Program-made: the position numbers and the translations under genes
Part shown: positions 1 through 6,923 of the stretch, piece by piece
Numbering within the stretch: the first letter of the stretch is position 1
Layout of the letters: every line of letters starts with the position of its first letter
Notes under the pieces: model-generated
Told to the model about the DNA's origin: nothing
The model's database searches: none
The model's input: the letters and a program-made list of their open reading frames with translations, nothing else
Source: Clostridiales bacterium
Lineage (GTDB): Bacteria > Bacillota > Clostridia > Oscillospirales > Oscillospiraceae
Direction: 5' to 3'
NCBI GenBank assembly: GCA_004556965.1
Contig: SFFE01000033.1
Span: forward strand, 1-9,562
Length of the DNA: 9,562 nt

Positions 1-17
1 CTTCCACCTCTGTCTCA

Positions 18-46
18 ATTTTACCACATTCCATGGCTCGATTAAA
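18..46 (-). promoter_or_regulatory. Possible leftward promoter at window edge
   Basis: On the minus strand an extended -10 (TGG then TAAAAT, plus-strand 18-23) lies 17 nt after a weak -35, TTTAAT (plus-strand 41-46). A GAGGTG Shine-Dalgarno-like string follows at plus-strand 5-10, so a gene could start just outside the left edge. The implied 5' untranslated region would be very short, so this is only a weak candidate. Confidence 0.22.
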
Positions 47-59
47 TCAGCGTTTACTT

Positions 60-167
60 GAGGGGAAGGTGGCACGCGAAGCGTGACGGATGAGGTGTTG
101 CTCCGTCTCGCAGTACATTGCCCTCATCAGTCGGCTACGCCGACAGCTTCCACCAGAGGGGGAAGCC
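60..167. repeat. Inverted pair of hairpin modules
   Basis: The left module reads GGGGAAGGTGG, a CACGC-gaa-GCGTG hairpin (73-85), then GGATGAGG. The right module is the same kind of unit in reverse: CCCTCATCA, a GTCGGC-tac-GCCGAC hairpin (130-144), then CTTCCACC and a run of Gs. The two inner hairpins share no sequence but both pair perfectly. GGATGAGG and CCTCATC can also pair with each other, so the whole block may fold into a branched structure. The right module recurs at 9438-9500 with a different inner loop. Confidence 0.65.
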
Positions 168-176
168 TTGGGCTGG

Positions 177-305
177 CGCGTATCGCACCCCCGCATCTCC
201 GACGAGACCCAACGAAGTGGTCTCGGAGGATAAGGAAGAATGAAGAAGCGGATACGGAATTTTCGCGTTTACGCGGAAATGGAGTGCAGCGCGTTCATTC
301 TGACG
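177..305. repeat. Stem unit plus TTCTGACG unit (first)
   Basis: CGCGTATCGCACCCCCGCAT leads into a stem in which CTCC (197-200) and GAGACC (204-209) pair with GGTCTCGGAG (219-228) around a 3-nt bulge. The constant tail AAGGAAGAATG follows at 232-242. The next unit has GCGGATACGG and a hairpin TTTTCGCG / CGCGGAAA with a G-T pair (about 260-279). It ends in TTCTGACG at 298-305. The same order of parts is seen at 361-483 and 3940-4159. Confidence 0.6.
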
Positions 306-360
306 CCGCAAGCGGTTCGCGCGCGACGGCTGTTGTCCGGCCTTTTGGCTCGGCGCCTCA

Positions 361-483
361 CACGCATCCCGCGTCCCCCAGACGCAAGCTTGACTTGCGG
401 CTGGATAAGGAAGAACGGGGAAGCGGATACGGAGCTTCCGCCGCTACGCGGCGAAAGCGCAGTGGAGCGCGCCCGTTCTGACG
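361..483. repeat. Stem unit plus TTCTGACG unit (second)
   Basis: CCAG-A-CGCAAG (378-388) pairs with CTTGCG-G-CTGG (394-404) across a single mismatch. The tail AAGGAAGAACG follows at 407-417. The downstream unit again has GCGGATACGG, then a hairpin centred on GCCGC-tac-GCGGC (about 436-452), and ends in TTCTGACG at 476-483. The arms have no similarity to the first unit's arms, while the tail and end motif are kept. Confidence 0.6.
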
Positions 484-486
484 TAG

Positions 487-655
487 GATACCACATTTTC
501 AGATGGAATTGTTCAACAAAAAGAAAATTATTCTTAAAAAGTGTTCAAAATCCCGGATTTTCAGCAAAATTGAGAAAAAAACGCCGGACAAGTTTACATA
601 ACAACATAAACCAGGGCAAGATTGATGCTGCCGGTCGAGACTGCAAAACTTTATC
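487..655. other. AT-rich spacer without a gene
   Basis: The base composition drops sharply from the GC-rich repeat to AT-rich sequence. I see no convincing coding region. The only clear structure is an odd-centred palindrome, AAAATCC-C-GGATTTT, at 547-561. Its loop is too small for a hairpin, but it could be a protein-binding dyad. It lies about 95 nt upstream of the GntR-operon promoter, so any effect on that promoter is speculative. Confidence 0.5.
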
Positions 656-684
656 TTGACAACGACCGCGCTTCATGTTACCCT
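656..684 (+). promoter_or_regulatory. Promoter of the GntR-ABC operon
   Basis: A perfect -35, TTGACA (656-661), is followed after 17 nt by TACCCT (679-684), which has 3 of 6 matches to the consensus -10. It is helped by an extended -10 TGT at 676-678. Its last base is the first base of the palindromic operator, so bound repressor would cover the start point. Confidence 0.7.
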
Positions 685-712
685 AACTGTACCAATACAG
701 TTAATACAGTTA
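684..712 (+). promoter_or_regulatory. Operator with three half-sites
   Basis: TAACTGTA (684-691) and TACAGTTA (696-703) form a perfect 8-bp inverted repeat around CCAA. A third half-site, TACAGTTA, repeats at 705-712, one helical-turn-like step (9 nt) after the second. The site sits between the -10 and the start of the GntR gene. GntR proteins of the YtrA group are known to repress their own operon by binding inverted repeats, so the neighbouring regulator is the likely binder. Confidence 0.75.
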
Positions 713-746
713 ACACACTCAGCAGAAAGCGAAGGTGATGGTTTTC

Positions 747-1115
747 ATGATCTCGATCAACTACCGCGATCCGCGGCCGATCTACGAGCAGGTGCGCGAC
801 GCGCTGCGGAAGCTTATCGTTTCCGGCTCGCTGCCGTCGGATCAGAAGCTGCCCTCGGTGCGGGAGCTGGCGTCGTCGCTGGCGATCAACCCGAACACCA
901 TCCAGCGCGCCTACCGCGAGCTGGAGCAGGAGGGCTATATCTGCACGGTGCCGGGCAAGGGCAGCTTTGCCTGTGCGCGCACGGACGTGGACGAAGAGCG
1001 CAAGAGCGCGCTGCTGCACCAGTTCGACGAGACGGTGGGCGAGCTGCTGTATCTCGGCGTCAGCCCCGCTGTGCTGTGCGCACGCATCCGGAAAGGAGAA
1101 GAACCGCATGATTGA
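747..1115 (+). CDS. GntR family regulator, YtrA-like
   Basis: This is a 122-residue DNA-binding repressor, expected to control its own operon from the palindrome at 684-712. The winged helix-turn-helix covers about residues 8-75. It has the GntR signatures PIYEQ near the start, LPSVRELASSLAINPNTIQRAY for the recognition region, and LEQEGYI with GKGSF for the wing. Only about 45 residues follow, far shorter than the effector domains of FadR or HutC types, which fits the YtrA subfamily. GTG (735) and ATG (738) are in-frame alternatives, but AAGGTG at 732-737 is well spaced for ATG 747. The stop overlaps the start of the ABC ATPase gene by 8 nt, so the two are translationally linked. In related operons the signal is often cell-envelope stress or antibiotics, but nothing here shows the inducer. 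Confidence 0.9.
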   Translation: MISINYRDPRPIYEQVRDALRKLIVSGSLPSDQKLPSVRELASSLAINPNTIQRAYRELEQEGYICTVPGKGSFACARTDVDEERKSALLHQFDETVGELLYLGVSPAVLCARIRKGEEPHD

Positions 1116-2001
1116 AGTAAAGAACGTGACGAAAACCTTTGACGGGTTCCGCGCGCTGGACGATTTGACGCTCACCGTACCGCAGGGCGCGGTGTACGGG
1201 CTGGTCGGGCCGAACGGCGCGGGCAAATCCACGATCATCCGCCACCTGACGGGCATCTACCGGCAGGACGCCGGTACGATCTCGATTGACGGTGCGCCGG
1301 TGTTTGAAAATCCGGCCGTGAAGGCGCGCGTCGCGTACATTCCGGACGACGTGTTTTATTTCGCGCAGGCGACGATCGCGGACATGATGCGCTACTACCG
1401 CGGCATCTACCCGCGGTTCGACGCCGAACGGTACGAAAAGCTCGGCGCGGTGTTCGCGCTCGACCCGAAGCGGCCGATCCGCCGCCTGTCGAAGGGCATG
1501 CAGAAGCAGGCCGCCTTCTGGCTGGCGATGTGCATGCGGCCGGACGTGCTGATCCTCGACGAGCCAGTGGACGGGCTGGATCCCGTCATGCGCCGGCAGG
1601 TGTGGAGTCTTGTCATGGCAGACGTGGCGGAAAACGGCACGACAGTGCTCGTCTCGTCGCACAACCTGCGCGAGCTGGAGGACGTGTGCGACCACGTGGG
1701 CATCATGAACGGCGGAAAGCTCCTGCTGGAGCGCACGCTCAGCGACCTGCAGGACAACATATCCAAGGTGCTCATCGCCCTGCCGGACGGCGCGCCGCTG
1801 CCGGACGGGCTGGACATCGTGCACCAGAGCACCACCGGCCGTCTGTATACGCTGATCCTGCGCGGTAACGCAACGGAGCTGACGAACATCCTCTCCACGG
1901 CGCAGCCGCTGTTCATGGACGTGGTGCCGCTGACACTGGAGGAGATCTTTATTTACGAGCTGGGAGGTGCCGACTATGCAGTCAAAGACATCATTCTTTA
2001 A
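1108..2001 (+). CDS. ABC transporter ATPase (YtrB/BcrA type)
   Basis: This is the cytoplasmic ATPase, 297 residues, that would power the permease encoded next. Visible motifs are Walker A GPNGAGKST (34-42), the ABC signature LSKGMQKQ (127-134), Walker B VLILDEP (147-153) with catalytic E152, D-loop GLD (156-158), and switch histidine H185 in VSSHN. The Q-loop region reads YIPDD (77-81) with no glutamine, which is usual in this exporter-like branch. A C-terminal extension of about 85 residues follows the core, as in BcrA/YtrB proteins. ATG 1108 is chosen because AAAGGAG (1092-1098) precedes it and the protein then begins MIEVKNVTKTF. A longer frame from 967 only adds a region that overlaps the GntR gene. 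Its 3' end overlaps the permease gene by 26 nt. The substrate is unknown. Confidence 0.93.
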   Translation: MIEVKNVTKTFDGFRALDDLTLTVPQGAVYGLVGPNGAGKSTIIRHLTGIYRQDAGTISIDGAPVFENPAVKARVAYIPDDVFYFAQATIADMMRYYRGIYPRFDAERYEKLGAVFALDPKRPIRRLSKGMQKQAAFWLAMCMRPDVLILDEPVDGLDPVMRRQVWSLVMADVAENGTTVLVSSHNLRELEDVCDHVGIMNGGKLLLERTLSDLQDNISKVLIALPDGAPLPDGLDIVHQSTTGRLYTLILRGNATELTNILSTAQPLFMDVVPLTLEEIFIYELGGADYAVKDIIL

Positions 2002-3835
2002 CCGGGCGGTTTTCCGCAAGTGCCTGACGCGCTTCTGGCCGCTGTGGCTGGGCTATGCCTTTGTGCTGTTTCTGGTGCTGCCGCTGCCGCTGCTGCACCG
2101 GCTCAGCATCAGCGTCTACAGCTATTCCGGCTCGCCGGTGCAGAACTATGTGCTGGAACAGGCGCCGGTCGCGCTCCCGCTGCTGAGCTGCATCTTCGGC
2201 GTGCTCGTCGCCGCCGCGATGTTCGACTTTCTGTTCACTGCGCGCGGCACGGGGCTGATGGCGTCGCTCCCGGTGCGGCGCGAGGGCGTGTTCCTCTCGT
2301 GCTACGCGGCGGGCGCGGTGCTGCTGCTCTCGTCCGACGTGCTCACCGCCCTGCTTGCGCTCGGCGTCGAGGCCATCGGCGGCTCGGTGCACGTGCAGAG
2401 CCTGCTGATCTGGCTGGCGCTGCTCGCCATGGAGAACCTGCTGTTTTACAGCATCGCCGTGTTCTGCGCCATGCTCACCGGCCACATCCTCGTGCTGCCG
2501 TGCCTGTATCTGCTGTTCAACGTCGGCGCTGCGCTGCTGCAGGCGCTCGTGCAGGCGATGCTCAGCCTGTTCGTGTTCGGTGCGGACATGGTCGTGGCCG
2601 ACGGCTGGGGGCTGGAGGTGCTCTCCCCGATCATCACGCTGATAAACGATACCGGCGTCGTCTACCGGGAGACGCAGCTCGCGCTCGGCGGCGCCTATCA
2701 GGTCGCCATCGGGTTTGACGGCTGGTGGGTCGTCGGCGGCTGGTGTATCGTGGGGCTGCTGCTGGCGGTGTGCGCGCTGCTGCTGTTCCGCCGCCGCCGC
2801 ATGGAGAGCGCAGGCGACACGGTGTCGATCCCCGTGCTGCGCCCGGTGCTGAAATACATCGTTACGCTCTTCTTTGCACTTGGCTTCCCGCTCGGCATGT
2901 ACAGCATCCTCTTCGCCGGGAGCAGAGGGGGCGCAAGCCTGCCGGTGTACCTCGTGTTCACCATTCTGGGCGTCGCCGTCGGCTACTACCTGTCGGAGAT
3001 GATTATCCACAAATCCCTGCGTGTGTTCCGTGGCCGGTGGAAGGGTGTGGTCGTCACGGCGGTGCTGTGCTGCGCGCTTGTGTGCGCGGTGGACTTCGAC
3101 CTCTTCGGCTATGAGCGCCGCGTGCCGGACGCGGATTCCGTCGCGTCGGTCAACATCGACAGCTATGAGGTCACAGCCGCGTTCCGCGAGACGGACAACG
3201 TCCAGAGCGTGTGCGCGCTGCACCAGAGCATTGTGGACAACAAGTCGCTGCACGAATCGGCGATCAGCACCCGGCAGCTCACCGTCACCTATGCGCTGAA
3301 AAACGGCAAGTCTCTTGTTCGCAGGTATTTCATTGCCGACGACGACTCGCAGTATACGGCGGACTCCGACCTCAAGCGGCTGGAGGATCTGCTGAACACC
3401 GACGAGGCGCAGCTCTGCAACGAGAACCGGTACCCGATCATCCCCGTCACGCGCGACAACATCAGCTTTGCCTGCGTGCGGTATTACGACGCGGCGGGCG
3501 CTTACGTTGAGCAGACGCTGACCGCGGCGGAGGCGCTCGCGTTCTATGAGACAGCCATCGCACCCGACTGCGCGGACGGCACGCTCTGCCGCCGCTGGCT
3601 GATTCTCGATGAGACGTACGCGGCCACGGTCTACGATGTGGAGATCAACATCGACCTGAATGCGCGCGTCTCCACCGACAATTACAGCTACGAATCCCTG
3701 TACTTCCGTCCGCAGACGGACTCTGTGCGCACCGTCGCGTGGCTGCAGGAGCACGGCGTCAACCTGACGCACGTCACGGCCAATACCGTCGACTTCAAGC
3801 CCGCCGCGGCGCAAGAGCTTACCTCCATCGGCTAG
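1976..3835 (+). CDS. ABC permease with large outer domain
   Basis: This is a 619-residue integral membrane protein, the partner of the preceding ATPase. Hydrophobic segments lie at about residues 21-40, 63-85, 104-130, 143-164, 166-200, 250-271, 294-316, 321-343 and 356-376, so eight or nine membrane passes. Basic FRRRRM (271-276) marks a cytoplasmic loop. Residues 377-619 are hydrophilic, rich in Asp, Tyr and Thr, and likely form an extracytoplasmic domain. The layout resembles clostridial permeases annotated with a DUF6449-type C-terminal region, a match I recall but cannot test here. ATG 1976 has GGGAGG (1962-1967) at good spacing; GTG 1967 lies within that site. A single-permease operon controlled by a YtrA-like repressor suggests export or sensing at the envelope, but no substrate can be named. 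Confidence 0.85.
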   Translation: MQSKTSFFNRAVFRKCLTRFWPLWLGYAFVLFLVLPLPLLHRLSISVYSYSGSPVQNYVLEQAPVALPLLSCIFGVLVAAAMFDFLFTARGTGLMASLPVRREGVFLSCYAAGAVLLLSSDVLTALLALGVEAIGGSVHVQSLLIWLALLAMENLLFYSIAVFCAMLTGHILVLPCLYLLFNVGAALLQALVQAMLSLFVFGADMVVADGWGLEVLSPIITLINDTGVVYRETQLALGGAYQVAIGFDGWWVVGGWCIVGLLLAVCALLLFRRRRMESAGDTVSIPVLRPVLKYIVTLFFALGFPLGMYSILFAGSRGGASLPVYLVFTILGVAVGYYLSEMIIHKSLRVFRGRWKGVVVTAVLCCALVCAVDFDLFGYERRVPDADSVASVNIDSYEVTAAFRETDNVQSVCALHQSIVDNKSLHESAISTRQLTVTYALKNGKSLVRRYFIADDDSQYTADSDLKRLEDLLNTDEAQLCNENRYPIIPVTRDNISFACVRYYDAAGAYVEQTLTAAEALAFYETAIAPDCADGTLCRRWLILDETYAATVYDVEINIDLNARVSTDNYSYESLYFRPQTDSVRTVAWLQEHGVNLTHVTANTVDFKPAAAQELTSIG

Positions 3836-3860
3836 ACGGGGCCGTACCCCTGATCCGCAC

Positions 3861-3895
3861 CAGCGGCGCTTCCATGTGAAGCGCCGCTGTTTTTT
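3861..3895 (+). terminator. Intrinsic terminator of GntR-ABC operon
   Basis: CAGCGGCGCTTC (3861-3872) and GAAGCGCCGCTG (3878-3889) form a perfect 12-bp stem with loop CATGT. Six Ts follow at 3890-3895. It lies 25 nt after the permease stop codon. Confidence 0.92.
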
Positions 3896-3953
3896 CGTGC
3901 GCACCCTTAGCCTTCCCCTCGAGGGGGAAACCCAGGGTGGACGCGCCCCGCAT

Positions 3954-4000
3954 CTCCTCCGAGACGTAAGCGAAGCGGTCTCGGAGGAGAAGGAAGAATG
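3954..4000. repeat. Stem unit with perfect 12-bp arms
   Basis: CTCCTCCGAGAC (3954-3965) pairs perfectly with GTCTCGGAGGAG (3978-3989) and the tail AAGGAAGAATG follows directly. The related unit at 197-242 has the same right-arm core (GTCTCGGAG), but its left arm carries a 3-nt insertion. Confidence 0.65.
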
Positions 4001-4008
4001 ACAGAGCT

Positions 4009-4043
4009 GGTCGATCCCGCGCCGCTTGCGGCACGGGATGACC
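4009..4043. repeat. Extra long hairpin in repeat copy 2
   Basis: GGTC-g-ATCCCG-c-GCCG (from 4009) pairs with CGGC-a-CGGGAT-GACC (to 4043), with one bulged G and one C-A mismatch, around the loop CTTG. No T-tract follows, so it is not a plain terminator. Confidence 0.55.
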
Positions 4044-4050
4044 TTGCGCT

Positions 4051-4159
4051 CGCGGCGAAGCCCAGCTTGCGGGTTCGCCGCGATAAGGAAGAACGGAGGA
4101 GTGAATATGGAACTTTCCGGCTTGCCCGGGAAGCGGAATGGAACGAGTCCGTTCTGACG
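4051..4159. repeat. Stem unit plus TTCTGACG unit (third)
   Basis: CGCGGCGAA (4051-4059) pairs perfectly with TTCGCCGCG (4074-4082), then the tail AAGGAAGAACG (4085-4095). The following unit has CTTTCCGG (4113-4120) pairing with CCGGGAAG (4126-4133) around CTTGC with one G-T pair, and ends in TTCTGACG (4152-4159). Confidence 0.6.
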
Positions 4160-4197
4160 TGGTGCAGAATTTGCACTACAAATCGACAAAATGGCTC

Positions 4198-4225
4198 TTG
4201 CTTTATCGTGCTAATGTGGTAATAT
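4198..4225 (+). promoter_or_regulatory. Promoter of amino-acid importer operon
   Basis: An extended -10, TGG then TAATAT (4217-4225), lies 16 nt after TTGCTT (4198-4203). The predicted start near 4232 leaves a short leader of about 36 nt before the binding-protein gene. Confidence 0.55.
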
Positions 4226-4267
4226 AACAGCGTGATAGAACCCAAAACTTTTTTGAGGAGCAGCATT

Positions 4268-5083
4268 ATGAAAAAGACAACTCGCATTCTTGCACTGGTG
4301 CTTGCACTGGTGATGTGCCTCGCGCTGTGCGCGTGCGGCGAAAAGAAAACGAATGGAACCGACGACGCGGCGGAAACCAGCGATCTCGCTTACGTTCAGG
4401 ACAAGGGCACCCTCGTGGTCGGCATTACCGATTTTGCCCCGATGGATTATAAGGACGAGAACGGCGACTGGATCGGCTTTGACGCGGAGCTTGCAACGAA
4501 GTTTGCAGAGTCGATCGGCGTTGAGATTCAGTTCACGGAGATTGTATGGGACAACAAGATCATGGAGATCGACGGCAAGAGCATTGACTGTGCGTGGAAC
4601 GGCATGACGCTCACCGACGAAGTGCGCAATTCTCTGGAATGCTCCACACCCTACTGCACAAACGCGCAGGTCGTCGTTGTGAGCAAGGACGTGGCGGATC
4701 AATACCAGACCAAAGAGAGTCTGGAGGGACTGAAGCTCGCAGTCGAATCCGGCTCCGCCGGTGAAGAGGCCGTTCTGGCGCTGGGCAACGATTATACCGC
4801 CGTTGAGACGCAGGCCGACGCGCTGATGGAAGTGGCTGCTGGCACCTCTGATGCCTGCATCATCGACTTGCTGATGGCCGGCGCCATGATCGGAGAAGGC
4901 ACGAGCTATCCCGACCTCGTCTATACCGTGAGCCTCACCGAGGAGGAATATGGTGTTGGCTTCCGCAAGGGCAGCGATCTGGCTGCGAAATTCAACGAGT
5001 TCTTCGCCGCTGCGGTCGCGGACGGCAGCGCGCTGGAGCTTGCCACGAAATATGGCGTGCAGGAGGCTCTGATTCAGGACTGA
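4268..5083 (+). CDS. Amino-acid ABC substrate-binding lipoprotein
   Basis: This is a 271-residue solute-binding protein of the SBP_bac_3 family, held on the outer face of the membrane and feeding the permease and ATPase downstream. The signal peptide is MKKTTRILALVLALVMC with lipobox LCAC and lipid-attached Cys23. Lobe 1 begins at GTLVVGI (47-53), with GFDAELA (70-76) and DCAWNGM (107-113). Lobe 2 includes LEGLKLAVESGSAGEEAV (152-169) and DACIIDLL (195-202), whose D200 sits where the family binds the amino group. The chain ends with YGVGFRKG (228-235) and ADGS...TKYG (251-263), the normal domain order. In the TDEVRNS stretch the usual carboxylate-binding Arg position holds V119, with R120 next to it, so exact specificity is uncertain. 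ATG 4268 has GAGGAG (4255-4260) 7 nt upstream. Confidence 0.93.
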   Translation: MKKTTRILALVLALVMCLALCACGEKKTNGTDDAAETSDLAYVQDKGTLVVGITDFAPMDYKDENGDWIGFDAELATKFAESIGVEIQFTEIVWDNKIMEIDGKSIDCAWNGMTLTDEVRNSLECSTPYCTNAQVVVVSKDVADQYQTKESLEGLKLAVESGSAGEEAVLALGNDYTAVETQADALMEVAAGTSDACIIDLLMAGAMIGEGTSYPDLVYTVSLTEEEYGVGFRKGSDLAAKFNEFFAAAVADGSALELATKYGVQEALIQD

Positions 5084-5111
5084 CGCCAAAGTCAAACGAG
5101 ATACTGCGCTG

Positions 5112-5141
5112 AAAGGCGGAGGGCGGAAGCCCTCTGCCTTT
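5112..5141 (+). other. Hairpin between binding protein and permease
   Basis: AAAGGCGGAGGGC (5112-5124) pairs with GCCCTCTGCCTTT (5129-5141), 13 bp with one G-U pair, closed by a GGAA tetraloop of the GNRA class. No T-run follows. Hairpins after binding-protein genes are known to stabilise the upstream message or partly end transcription, giving more binding protein than permease. That role is inferred here. Confidence 0.75.
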
Positions 5142-5178
5142 GGCCGGTTTAGACACTCCGTCAGACAGAGGATTACAT

Positions 5179-5838
5179 ATGTTTCAAACCGTTATCAACG
5201 CCCTGAATCAGGGCTTTTTCAAATCTCTTGAGATTTTCGTTTTGACGCTCATCGGCGCGATTCCGCTGGGGCTGATCATCTCATTTGGCAGCCGCAGCGT
5301 TTTCAAACCGCTGAAGTATCTGGTCAAAACCATTGTGTGGGTCGTGCGCGGCACACCGCTGATGCTGCAGCTTCTCATCATTTATTACGGCCCTGGGATG
5401 CTGCTCAAAAATAACTGGTGGGGCAGCGGCGACGAAGGACGCTTTGTTGCCGCGATTATCGCATTCATCATCAATTATGCCTGCTACTTCTCCGAGATCT
5501 TCCGCGGCGGCATTGAGGCCATCCCGCGGGGTCAGTACGAGGCTGGGCAGGTGCTCGGCATGACCAAATCGCAGATTTTCTTCAAGGTGACGCTGCTGCA
5601 AGTCATCAAGCGCATCGTGCCGCCGATGGGCAATGAGATCATCACCCTTGTCAAGGATACGTCGCTGGCGCGCATCATCTCGGTGTACGAGTTGATCTGG
5701 GCCGGCCAGCGTTTCATCAAAGGCTCCGGTCTCATCTGGCCGCTGTTTTTCACAGGCGTGTACTATCTGGTGTTCAATGGCCTGCTGACGCTGCTGCTCG
5801 GCTGGGTAGAAAAGAAGCTGGACTATTTCAGAGTTTGA
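5179..5838 (+). CDS. Amino-acid ABC transporter permease
   Basis: This is a 219-residue inner-membrane permease of the polar amino-acid (His/Glu/Gln/Arg) family. It has about five hydrophobic segments, starting with SLEIFVLTLIGAIPLGLII. The family signatures are RGTPLMLQLLIIYYG after the second segment, FRGGIEAIPRGQYEAG, and the EAA-type loop YEAGQVLGMTKSQIF, which contacts the ATPase. ATG 5179 is preceded by AGAGGA (5167-5172) at 6 nt. An in-frame upstream ATG at 5140 lies within the intergenic hairpin and is unlikely. One permease gene suggests a homodimeric pore. The ATPase gene starts 12 nt after its stop. Confidence 0.93.
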   Translation: MFQTVINALNQGFFKSLEIFVLTLIGAIPLGLIISFGSRSVFKPLKYLVKTIVWVVRGTPLMLQLLIIYYGPGMLLKNNWWGSGDEGRFVAAIIAFIINYACYFSEIFRGGIEAIPRGQYEAGQVLGMTKSQIFFKVTLLQVIKRIVPPMGNEIITLVKDTSLARIISVYELIWAGQRFIKGSGLIWPLFFTGVYYLVFNGLLTLLLGWVEKKLDYFRV

Positions 5839-5850
5839 CGGAGGCGGGCT

Positions 5851-6639
<789 letters not shown>

Positions 6640-6641
6640 TC

Positions 6642-6671
6642 AAACGGGCGGCCGGACAGCCGCCCGTTTTT
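6642..6671 (+). terminator. Terminator of amino-acid importer operon
   Basis: AAACGGGCGGC (6642-6652) pairs with GCCGCCCGTTT (6659-6669) around CGGACA. Five Ts (6667-6671) complete it, directly after the ATPase stop codon. Confidence 0.93.
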
Positions 6672-6686
6672 GTGTGGCGCGTACGG

Positions 6687-6715
6687 TTGACGGAGCCGTA
6701 CAGGAGTGGTATAAT
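6687..6715 (+). promoter_or_regulatory. Strong promoter of mgtE leader
   Basis: TTGACG (6687-6692) and a perfect TATAAT (6710-6715) are spaced by 17 nt, with an extended -10 TGG (6707-6709). It is the best promoter in the window. The start should be near 6722, giving about 245 nt of leader before mgtE. Confidence 0.88.
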
Positions 6716-6774
6716 AAAAACAATTCCGGCGGCGGACGCCCGGGAACACAGAACGTCAAAAATGAGGTGAAACA

Positions 6775-6864
6775 ATGGACAGCTGTGATAATTGCAGGCG
6801 AAACGGAACATCGGCTCGAACCGGCGCACAAACGTGCGGCTCATTGCGGCTGCCCGTTTGCTGA
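6775..6864 (+). CDS. Possible 29-residue leader peptide
   Basis: A short frame starts at ATG 6775, 7 nt after GAGG in the good site GAGGTGA (6764-6770). The product begins MDSCDNCRRNG and ends LRLPVC, with four cysteines, two of them in CDNC. Back-to-back AGG CGA arginine codons (6796-6801) look rare for this GC-rich genome. The stop lies 26 nt before the left arm of the terminator at 6891. I recognise no family. Its place in the untranslated leader of a magnesium transporter suggests a regulatory leader peptide, as known for mgtA and corA in enterobacteria, but no sequence likeness to those is seen. It could also be a chance frame within a structured RNA. Confidence 0.45.
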   Translation: MDSCDNCRRNGTSARTGAQTCGSLRLPVC

Positions 6865-6890
6865 CGCCGTGTCGGCTCATGCTCCTGATG

Positions 6891-6923
6891 ACACCTGCGC
6901 AGACCGTCTGCGGAGGTGTTTTT
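6891..6923 (+). terminator. Internal terminator in mgtE leader
   Basis: ACACCT (6891-6896) pairs with AGGTGT (6914-6919), and inside it CGCAGA (6898-6903) pairs with TCTGCG (6907-6912), across one G-G mismatch and a CCG loop. TTTTT follows at 6919-6923. It stands between the leader promoter and the mgtE ribosome binding site, with no second promoter visible, so mgtE would need read-through or antitermination. Confidence 0.85.

Larger units (their letters stand above)
57..486. repeat. Composite intergenic repeat, copy 1
   Basis: This stretch holds no credible gene. It is a mosaic of hairpin units that recur at about 3905-4159 and 9341-9562. In order it has an inverted pair of hairpin modules (60-167), a stem unit ending in AAGGAAGAATG (to 242), a downstream unit ending in TTCTGACG (to 305), a spacer, a second stem unit ending in AAGGAAGAACG (to 417), and a second downstream unit ending in TTCTGACG (to 483). 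Open frames across it are incidental: they have no ribosome binding sites, their composition is skewed to Arg and Ser, and they overlap the hairpins. A non-autonomous mobile repeat or a structured RNA are both possible. Confidence 0.75.
3905..4159. repeat. Composite intergenic repeat, copy 2
   Basis: This is a rearranged version of the 57-486 repeat. A shortened first module survives only as TTCCCC / GGGGAA around a CTCGAG core (3913-3929). A stem unit with tail AAGGAAGAATG (3990-4000) comes next, then an extra hairpin (4009-4043). A second stem unit with tail AAGGAAGAACG (4085-4095) follows, and a unit ending in TTCTGACG (4152-4159) closes the block. No gene is supported in it. It lies between the operon terminator and the promoter of the amino-acid transporter. 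Confidence 0.72.

Noticed and set aside
57..486. CRISPR array
   Set aside because: Repeats are hairpin modules of unequal length and spacing with no constant spacer size, and no cas genes are nearby.
83..659. Overlapping open frames of 75-139 residues on both strands at the left end
   Set aside because: They run through paired repeat hairpins, have no convincing ribosome binding sites, are rich in Arg, Ser and Pro, and break at repeat borders.
3905..4159. Insertion sequence or tRNA gene in the repeat block
   Set aside because: There is no transposase frame, no terminal inverted repeat with a target duplication that I can see, and no cloverleaf or acceptor CCA.
1991..4189. A 732-residue open frame on the minus strand opposite the permease gene
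   Set aside because: It is a GC-skew shadow: composition is dominated by Arg, His, Gln and Ala, it has no domain motif, and the plus-strand gene has clear membrane segments and a good start.
5140..5178. Earlier start for the permease at 5140
   Set aside because: It would begin within the intergenic hairpin, adds 13 non-family residues and has no ribosome site, whereas ATG 5179 has AGAGGA at 6 nt.
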